From Akkermansia muciniphila (GTDB lineage: Bacteria; Verrucomicrobiota; Verrucomicrobiia; Verrucomicrobiales; V1-33): a stretch of DNA of 30,322 nucleotides. A program made the position numbers and the translations under genes. The notes under the pieces were generated by a model. The model saw nothing but the letters and a program-made list of their open reading frames with translations, made no database searches and was not told the DNA's origin. The DNA is taken from positions 1 to 30,322 of the forward strand of contig CALQKQ020000002.1 of the NCBI GenBank assembly GCA_943331195.2, written 5' to 3'. Shown one piece after another: positions 25,601-30,322 of the stretch. Position 1 is the first letter of the stretch; each line of letters starts with the position of its first letter.

Positions 25601-25914
25601 TCTTCACCCCGCCTCCCGGCGGCGCCGAAATCTGGCGCGAGCGCGCCTTCGACCTCGTCCTCGACCAAACCCTCCTCAGCGGCATCTTCGACCGCGTCGT
25701 GGTGCAGCGAAACTCCTCCGGCCAAGCCACCCACGCCCTCCTCCTCGACTTCAAAACCGAAATCCCCACCCCCAGCGCCGCCGCCGCCGCCCAAGCCCAC
25801 CGCCCCCAACTCCACACCTACCGCCAAGCCCTCAGCCACCTCCTCGCCCTCCCCGAAACCCAGATCCGCACCCTCATCCTCTTCACCGCCACCCGCGAAA
25901 CCGTCGATTTATAG
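22663..25914 (+). CDS. addA: AddA-like UvrD-family helicase with C-terminal nuclease domain
   Basis: The product is 1083 residues, an SF1A helicase fused to a RecB-type nuclease. Walker A is ASAGSGKT (about 9-16). Motif Ia (VALTFSRKAAGEF) follows, then Walker B LLDEFQDTSR (about 387-396), motif III (FFAVGDQKQSIYEWRGG), motif V (VMTVHRSKGLTFDVVLIPD) and motif VI (YVMVTRARYANYLFM). The nuclease at the C-terminus shows SGIFDRVV, LLDFKTE (about 1026-1032) and QLHTYRQAL, so its catalytic residues look intact. It starts three bases after addB and is translationally coupled by position. The gene order addB-addA and the motifs fit double-strand-break repair. The response regulator starts 68 bases downstream. 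Confidence 0.9.
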   Translation: MLPHTLITASAGSGKTWSLTVRYLRLLMLGAAPESIVALTFSRKAAGEFFNAILHRLAEAAADPAKAATLAHDIAQPHTTQNDFCQALMAVTSRLPFLMLGTLDSFFIRMARSFPFELGLSGDFTLLDPHQQALEQLRVYERVFAPDVGDANQRREFMQAFTEATHGKDEVRVRSKLDQFVKDWHTLFLSASLPEQWGHRPTIWPHGAPLPLTREERSLQAERLRTGLQSANLTDKQWDRWNPFLADAVAHPPGGTFTKPLDFIFSRALQAKDALRQGRAELMVERKRHPVEGPAAEALLLLCDSILAGEIDSALRQTRGIYQVIRRYDQTYHELVRRQGRLTFHDVQMILSGGLNPANPTSSSPQTLTHADHRQLMDYRLDARYHHWLLDEFQDTSRVQWRVLANLIDEAVQDSEGQKSFFAVGDQKQSIYEWRGGTPRLFDEIRQQYHRPGALPQDQPIQIQPLSLSQRSGPAVIAMVNDLLGDPAALAAVLPPEAAAQWPWQEHSSRNLHYGGLAQVIEVADDAPDPQDEVELDPEADDPIPSGDSRWRAAALLLLELRPLQRGLSCAVLCHRNPRALAIADFLRSATNLEVVCESDLSIARDNPATSALLALLQAAAHPLDHFAWQQVLMTPLAEVIAQHSPDASPPLARSHTLRSVLSQIAQSGFHDCLRWWIDALPSPDPFSLTRLEELSACARQFDASGSRDIDEFLTFAHSWTVRGASHAGAIQVMTVHRSKGLTFDVVLIPDLHDHMFRAVYPVGLKTDDRGAIEWLLKMPKRELALADPVLKAALERSEAASWRERLAGLYVMVTRARYANYLFMKPAPKKPSASFSLARTVREILTNAVGRERLLAPHTYPLLAEYGDPSWMQKHPLNPPTPPLPAAAAPPPQQLPATANQRLPLRPRRASGSTEAEAGGLLFQSARQAAREAGLATHEAFRRIRWADDAPAALAAPDLDPAAAATALACATHPALAPLFTPPPGGAEIWRERAFDLVLDQTLLSGIFDRVVVQRNSSGQATHALLLDFKTEIPTPSAAAAAQAHRPQLHTYRQALSHLLALPETQIRTLILFTATRETVDL

Positions 25915-25982
25915 CGGAATTTAAGATGCACCGCGCCCAGGCCCCCTTCATCTTACCCCTTAAGCCTATGCCTGGTTCTTTT

Positions 25983-26660
25983 ATGCGCATTTTGATCGTT
26001 GAAGATGAAGCCCGCACCGCCGCCGGCCTCAAGTCCGGCCTCGAGGCGGCCGGCTACCTCCCCGAAATCTCCGGCCGCGGCGACGAGGCCATCGAACTCA
26101 TCAGCACCCAGGCCTACGACGCCGTCATCATGGACATCATGCTGCCCGGCTGCGACGGCCTCGCCGCCGTCCGCACCCTCCGCAGCCGCAGCAATAGCAC
26201 CCCCATCCTCCTCCTCTCCGCCCTCGGCGACGTCGACCAACGCATCGACGGCCTCAACGCCGGCGCCGACGACTACCTCCCCAAACCCTTCGCCCTCCGC
26301 GAAGTCATCGCCCGCCTCCAAGCCCTGACCCGCCGCGGCGGCGAAACCAAAGCCATCCTCCTCCGCGTCGCCGACCTCTCCCTCGACGTCCCCCACCGCA
26401 TCGCCTCCCGCGCCGGCCGCCTCATCGAACTCAGCGCCCGCGAATTTCGCCTCCTCGAAGTCCTCATGAAACAAGTCGGGCAAGTCTGCCCCCGCTCCCT
26501 CCTCCTTCGCGAAGTCTGGGATTATAACTTCGACCCAGGCACCAATCTCGTCGACGTCTACATCCGCAAACTCCGCGAAAAAATCGACACCGAAAACGGC
26601 CTCCCCCTCCTCCACACCATCCGTGGCGTCGGCTACATGATGCACGAAACCGCCCCATGA
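25983..26660 (+). CDS. OmpR/PhoB-family response regulator
   Basis: The product is 225 residues from the ATG at 25983 (MRILIVEDEA). An in-frame start at 25926 adds 19 residues before the receiver fold and is less likely. The receiver domain has E7/D8, the phosphorylation site D51 in MDIMLPG, S79 and K101. The winged-helix DNA-binding domain (about 128-220) contains LSAREFRLLEVLM, REVWDYNFDPGTNLVDVYI and the end motif IRGVGYMM. It overlaps the histidine kinase gene by four bases (ATGA) and resembles CusR/CopR-type regulators, but no metal-transport gene is nearby. A 7-base inverted repeat (TAAGATG at 25922-25928, CATCTTA at 25949-25955) lies in its 68-base leader and could be a weak structure or operator. 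Confidence 0.93.
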   Translation: MRILIVEDEARTAAGLKSGLEAAGYLPEISGRGDEAIELISTQAYDAVIMDIMLPGCDGLAAVRTLRSRSNSTPILLLSALGDVDQRIDGLNAGADDYLPKPFALREVIARLQALTRRGGETKAILLRVADLSLDVPHRIASRAGRLIELSAREFRLLEVLMKQVGQVCPRSLLLREVWDYNFDPGTNLVDVYIRKLREKIDTENGLPLLHTIRGVGYMMHETAP

Positions 26661-27724
26661 CCAGCTCCCTCCGGAGACGCCTCTGCTGGTGGCACACCGC
26701 CCTCTTCGCCGCCGCCATCGCCATTTCCCTCCTCCTCGCCTGGCGCGAAGTCCACCGCCACGACCCCTCCGTTGTCGCCTCCCAAGACGACCAATGGGAA
26801 TTCATCGCCGACACCGCCCTCGAATCCTGCGTCCCCTTCGCCCTCCTCGGCGCCATCAGCTGGTGGCTCATCCACCGCTCCCTCGCCCCCGTCGTCCGCC
26901 TCACCGAAGCCGCCGAACACATCCACGAAGATAGCCTCCACCACCGCCTCCCCCTCCGCGGCACCGGCGACGAACTCGACCGCCTCACCTCCGTCCTCAA
27001 CGACATGACGGAACGCCTCGACACCTCCTTCTCCCGCGTCCGCGAATTCACCCTCCACGCCTCCCACGAACTCAAAACCCCCCTCACCATCCTCCGCAGC
27101 GGCTTCGAACAATCCCTCAGCCGCCCCGACGTCACCGAACCCCTTCGCGACCAAATCATCACCTGGATGGATGAAGTCGATCGCTTAAACCGAATCGTCA
27201 GCGGCCTCACCCTCCTCACCCAAGCCGACGCCGGACAGGTCTCCCTCCACACCGAAGCCGTCGCCCTCCACGACCTCCTCCGCGACGCCGCCAGCGAAGC
27301 CGATATCCTCGGCCAATCCCTCCACCTCACCATCAGCGTCGATCTCGGCCACAACATCACCCTCAAAGCCGACCGCCACCGCCTCCGCCAACTCCTTCTC
27401 AACCTAACCGACAACGCGGTCAAGTATAACCGAGAAGGCGGCTTCATCCACTACGCCCTCCACCAGGCCGACGGCCAAGCCTTCCTCCACGTCAAAAGCG
27501 GCGGCCGCGGCATCCCCTCAGACGAACTCCCCCACATCTTCGAACGCTTCTACCGCTCCGCCTCCTCCCGCGGCAGCGGCCTCGACGGCGTCGGCCTCGG
27601 CCTCAGCGTCTGCCAATGGATCGCCCACGCCCACGGCGGCGACATCACCGCCACCTCCCAGCCCGATCACACCGTCTTCACCCTGCGCCTGCCCTTGTCT
27701 GCAGTGCCCAACCCAGCAGCCTAA
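26657..27724 (+). CDS. Sensor histidine kinase with altered G1 box
   Basis: The product is 355 residues, partner of the response regulator it overlaps by four bases. Two membrane spans (about 14-29 and 57-73) enclose a short periplasmic loop of about 27 residues, then a HAMP domain (about 75-125). The H-box is FTLHASHELKTPLTIL with H137. The ATPase domain has the N-box LLLNLTDNAVKYNREGG (N253), an F-box FERFYRS (295-301) and a G2 box GVGLGLS (311-317). In the G1 box, canonical V-x-D-x-G-x-G-I, the sequence is VKSGGRGI, so the adenine-contacting Asp is Ser at 281. The small sensor loop and CusS-like layout suggest a ligand sensed within or near the membrane; the signal is unknown. Confidence 0.92.
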   Translation: MTSSLRRRLCWWHTALFAAAIAISLLLAWREVHRHDPSVVASQDDQWEFIADTALESCVPFALLGAISWWLIHRSLAPVVRLTEAAEHIHEDSLHHRLPLRGTGDELDRLTSVLNDMTERLDTSFSRVREFTLHASHELKTPLTILRSGFEQSLSRPDVTEPLRDQIITWMDEVDRLNRIVSGLTLLTQADAGQVSLHTEAVALHDLLRDAASEADILGQSLHLTISVDLGHNITLKADRHRLRQLLLNLTDNAVKYNREGGFIHYALHQADGQAFLHVKSGGRGIPSDELPHIFERFYRSASSRGSGLDGVGLGLSVCQWIAHAHGGDITATSQPDHTVFTLRLPLSAVPNPAA

Positions 27725-27759
27725 CCCCAATCCCAGGACGAAACCGCTGGCACCTCCCC

Positions 27760-27775
27760 CCATCCTGTGGGATGG
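27760..27775 (+). promoter_or_regulatory. Small perfect hairpin upstream of parA
   Basis: CCATCC-TGTG-GGATGG forms a six-base-pair stem with a tetraloop, 35 bases after the kinase stop codon and 19 bases before the parA start. A C run follows, with no T run, so it is not a standard terminator. Function is unknown. Confidence 0.3.
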
Positions 27776-27794
27776 CCCCCCACGCCCGTCCTGC

Positions 27795-28595
27795 ATGAAA
27801 ATCATCGCCATCGCCAACCAGAAGGGCGGAGTGGGAAAAACCACCACCGCCATCAACCTCTCCGCTTGCCTCGCCAACGCCGGGGCCCGCGTCCTCCTCC
27901 TCGACCTCGACCCCCAAGGCAACGCCTCCAGCGGACTAGGCCACCGCGCCAGCGAAGGCCAAAGCCTCTACCGCGTCCTCATCGGCCAAGATACCCTCGC
28001 CAGCAAAATCCAACAAACCCGCTTCCCTAATCTCTCCATCATCCCCGCCCAGATGGAACTCGCCGGCTGCGAAGTCGAACTCGTCCGCTCCGAAAACCAC
28101 CTCATCCGCCTCCGCGAAGTCCTCACCCCCCTCAAGGAAACCGGCCGCTTCGATTTCCTCCTCATCGACTGCCCCCCTTCCCTCGGCATCCTCATGACCT
28201 CCGCCCTCGCCGCCGCCGATGGCCTCCTCATCCCCATCCAATGCGAATACTTCGGCCTCGAAGGCCTCGCTCGCATCGTCGACATCCACGACCAAATCGC
28301 CACCAGCGGCATCAACCCCTCCGTCACCCTCGAAGGCATCCTCATGACCATGTATGACGGCCGCACCGGCCACTGCCGCGCCGTCGTCGAAGAAGTCCGC
28401 CGCGCCTTCACCGACCTCGTCTACCCCGTCTGCATCCCCCGCAGCATCGCCGTCGCCGAAAGCCAAAGCTTCGAAAAAGCCCTCGTCGAATACGACCCCA
28501 ACGGCAAAGCCGCCGTCGCCTACCGCCAAGCCGCCGAAGCCTTCCTCACCCACAACCTCCTCCCCACCCCGCTTCCCGGCACCCGGACCCCCTAG
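27795..28595 (+). CDS. parA: ParA/Soj-family chromosome-partitioning ATPase
   Basis: The product is 266 residues. ParA ATPases bind DNA in the ATP dimer form and, with ParB at parS sites, separate replicated chromosomes. The deviant Walker A is KGGVGKTT (10-17) with the signature lysine K10, then LLDLDPQGNAS (about 35-45). Walker B is LLIDCPPSLG with D125. There is no N-terminal helix-turn-helix domain, so it is the chromosomal Soj type. The C-terminal CIPRSIAVAESQSFEKAL segment is typical. Unusually, parB does not follow: rsgA converges 15 bases after the stop codon. MinD is less likely, since no C-terminal amphipathic membrane helix is seen. Confidence 0.92.
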   Translation: MKIIAIANQKGGVGKTTTAINLSACLANAGARVLLLDLDPQGNASSGLGHRASEGQSLYRVLIGQDTLASKIQQTRFPNLSIIPAQMELAGCEVELVRSENHLIRLREVLTPLKETGRFDFLLIDCPPSLGILMTSALAAADGLLIPIQCEYFGLEGLARIVDIHDQIATSGINPSVTLEGILMTMYDGRTGHCRAVVEEVRRAFTDLVYPVCIPRSIAVAESQSFEKALVEYDPNGKAAVAYRQAAEAFLTHNLLPTPLPGTRTP

Positions 28596-28610
28596 CGCCA
28601 AAGCCCCGCC

Positions 28611-29732
28611 TCACGCCCGCGGCTTCAAGTCCCGTTCCAGCTCCACCCGATCCTCCCGGTTCCGCGCCTTGATCTTGTGATCCCGCTTGCTGCGCCGCTC
28701 CACCGTCATCTGCCGCGTCTTGCTGCGCTCCCGCAATTGCGCCATCTCCGCGTCCAATTTTAAAAAACCGCGGTACCGCTCCTCATTCAGGCTCCCCTCC
28801 GCCACCGCCGCCCGAATCGCGCACCCCGCATCCGAAGCGTGCTTGCAATCGTGAAAACGACACTGCCCCGCCAGGACCTCAATGTCCGCAAAGCGGCCCC
28901 GCAAGGTGCTCTCATCCGTCCACATCTGCACCTCCCGAATCCCCGGATTGTCAATGATGATCCCCCCCCGCCGCAGCACCATCAACTCCCGCGCCGTCGT
29001 GGTGTGGCGCCCCTTGCCCGTGCTCTCATTCACCTCCCCCGTCCACTGAAAGTCGTCCCCCAATAACTGGTTGATCAACGCCGACTTGCCCACCCCACTG
29101 GAACCAACCATCGCCACCGTCACCCCCGGCTCAAAATAAGACTTCAGCGCCTTCAGCCCCAATTTCTCATGGGCACTCGTAATGTGAATCCGCGCCTCCG
29201 GATTCAGCTCCAACAACGCCGCCGCCGCCGCCTGGTTTTGCTCCCGCCCATACAAATCGCATTTGTTCAGCAACACCACCGCCTGCGCCCCGCTCCGCCC
29301 AATGATCGCAAAAAAGCGCTCCATCCGCCGCGGATTAAAGTCCGGCCCCGCCTCCGTCACCACCACCACCACATCCACATTCGCCACCATCACCTGCTCC
29401 TCCGTGCTCTGCCCCGCCGCCTTGCGCGACAAACGGTTGCGCCGCGTCAACCGCGCCCGAATCACGCTGTCCAGCTCCCCCTCGCCCAATTCCACCGCCA
29501 CCCAATCCCCCACCGCCGGCAATTCCGCATCCGTCGCCGCCTCGTGATACACCTTCCCCCCTAACACCACCTCCACTTCCGCAAACGCCCCCCCCTCCAC
29601 ATACAGCGCCCCATAGGTAATCTTGTTATCCCGAATCAACCGCGCCGCCTTCCACCCCTGCGCCGCCCACGGCGCAAACTCCGCCTCCAGCGCTTCACTC
29701 CACCCCAAATCCTCCAATCGTCGCGCAGCCAT
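28611..29732 (-). CDS. rsgA: Ribosome small subunit-dependent GTPase RsgA (YjeQ/EngC)
   Basis: RsgA is a circularly permuted GTPase that checks late maturation of the 30S ribosomal subunit. The product is 373 residues. An OB-fold domain (about 35-110) comes first, then G4 NKCDL (156-160), G5-like TSAHEK (185-190), the P-loop GSSGVGKS (210-217), G2 region GRHTTT (241-246) and G3 DNPG (261-264), in permuted order. The zinc site is C291, C296, H298 and C304 in CRFHDCKHASDAGC. The last ~40 residues are strongly basic (KTRQMTVERRSKRDHKIKAR), longer than needed for the fold and probably rRNA-contacting. It starts two bases after the upstream gene's stop codon, so they are co-transcribed. Codons are mostly G-ending, opposite to the plus-strand neighbours. 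Confidence 0.96.
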   Translation of the reverse strand: MAARRLEDLGWSEALEAEFAPWAAQGWKAARLIRDNKITYGALYVEGGAFAEVEVVLGGKVYHEAATDAELPAVGDWVAVELGEGELDSVIRARLTRRNRLSRKAAGQSTEEQVMVANVDVVVVVTEAGPDFNPRRMERFFAIIGRSGAQAVVLLNKCDLYGREQNQAAAAALLELNPEARIHITSAHEKLGLKALKSYFEPGVTVAMVGSSGVGKSALINQLLGDDFQWTGEVNESTGKGRHTTTARELMVLRRGGIIIDNPGIREVQMWTDESTLRGRFADIEVLAGQCRFHDCKHASDAGCAIRAAVAEGSLNEERYRGFLKLDAEMAQLRERSKTRQMTVERRSKRDHKIKARNREDRVELERDLKPRA

Positions 29733-29734
29733 CT

Positions 29735-30322
29735 TTAAAAAAGGCTCCGCTGCTCCTTGGGCCGCAAACTCGGCTGCGCCCCGCTCGCCCGCAAAATCGC
29801 CACCGGTATCCCCCGCTCCTCCACATAGTCAATCTTCCCTGTCAGCTTGAACCATCCCATCTCCTGCAAGCTCGGCACCACCCCCTCAAAAACCACCGGC
29901 AGCGAAATCGGCCGCGCATCCGCCGCGCAACACGTCATCTGCAACACAAACACCCGCCACCGCCCCGCCTCCCCACTGCTGTCTTTCACCACCTGCCCCA
30001 CCGTCTCCACCCCCTGCCCTCGCATCACCTTGGCATACTCCGGATCCGCGCTGCTGTAATATAATTCCTGCACCCCTAACTCAAAATTCCCCGCCGCATT
30101 GCGCGGCTGATACTTCTCCACCACCGCCAAGGTCATCCCCCCTGCCGCCTCCCCCTCACCCCCCTTTTGCGGCGTCAACCGAAAGGCCTCCGGAGTCTCC
30201 GTATCCCCCCCAGCCCGCGAGGCATAAGCATTCAGCATGTTCTTCTTGTATTTGTCGCTAAAATCATCCGGCGTCCCCACCGCCGCCGCCACCACCCCCA
30301 CCGCCAACCGCGCCAGCGCCAA
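29735..30322 (-). CDS. DUF1980/TIGR03943 (YcgQ-like) protein, C-terminal part
   Basis: About 195 residues are visible and the gene continues past the right edge, so the N-terminus, where the family has membrane spans, is missing. The C-terminal domain shows the family signature VFVLQMTCCAADARPISLPV and the following EMGWFKLTGKIDYVEE segment, which are the soluble end of TIGR03943/YcgQ proteins. These usually pair with a YcgR-type permease (DUF318); that partner would lie further right. The family has been linked to a putative two-protein transporter, but its substrate is not known to me. The TTG at the very edge is not a real start. It is the gene directly before rsgA, with a two-base gap. 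Confidence 0.75.
   Translation of the reverse strand: MALARLAVGVVAAAVGTPDDFSDKYKKNMLNAYASRAGGDTETPEAFRLTPQKGGEGEAAGGMTLAVVEKYQPRNAAGNFELGVQELYYSSADPEYAKVMRGQGVETVGQVVKDSSGEAGRWRVFVLQMTCCAADARPISLPVVFEGVVPSLQEMGWFKLTGKIDYVEERGIPVAILRASGAQPSLRPKEQRSLF

Noticed and set aside
1..30322. CRISPR arrays, insertion sequences, phage genes, tRNA or rRNA genes
   Set aside because: No repeat-spacer array, transposase, integrase or structural RNA signature was seen; the region reads as ordinary chromosome.

Overview
The window looks like chromosomal DNA from an aerobic member of the PVC superphylum, most likely Verrucomicrobiota. Three things point there: a complete alternative complex III (ACIII) operon, a cluster of DUF1549/DUF1553, DUF1501 and PSCyt1-type cytochrome proteins (families abundant in Planctomycetota and Verrucomicrobiota), and start codons that lack Shine-Dalgarno motifs. 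The phylum call is inferred from gene content; no rRNA or tRNA gene was seen.

Layout. 1-10142 (minus strand): actABCDEF, then a 133-residue single-span membrane protein, then a CcoN-like heme-copper oxidase subunit I homologue that runs off the left edge. A perfect CRP/FNR-type palindrome overlaps the apparent promoter in front of actA. 10143-10400 holds no gene. 10401-15577 (minus strand): an apparent operon of a secreted DUF1549/DUF1553 protein, a Tat-exported DUF1501 protein and a four-span membrane cytochrome ending in leucine-rich repeats. 15578-15933 is the divergent intergenic region. 15934-28595 (plus strand): an Hsp20 chaperone with its own terminator, guaB-guaA (GMP synthesis), an AddB/AddA-type nuclease-helicase pair (recombinational repair), an OmpR-type response regulator overlapping its histidine kinase, and a ParA ATPase with no ParB beside it. 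28611-30322 (minus strand): rsgA (ribosome assembly GTPase), preceded by the C-terminal part of a DUF1980/TIGR03943 protein cut by the right edge.

How the genes work together. ACIII oxidises membrane quinol and passes electrons to a terminal oxidase. The oxidase-like gene visible at the end of this operon cannot be that oxidase by the usual chemistry. It aligns well with CcoN, yet every position that should carry a heme or Cu-B ligand, and the cross-linked tyrosine, is substituted. This is the most unusual item in the window: a probable structural, quinone-handling or proton-handling subunit built on a dead oxidase fold and kept in the ACIII operon.

Composition. From about 10.3 kb to the right edge the plus strand is rich in C over G whichever way the genes point, most strongly at 19-30 kb. 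As a result plus-strand genes favour C-ending codons and minus-strand rsgA favours G-ending codons. The ACIII region is less GC-rich and less skewed. This composition creates many long spurious antisense reading frames in the right half.
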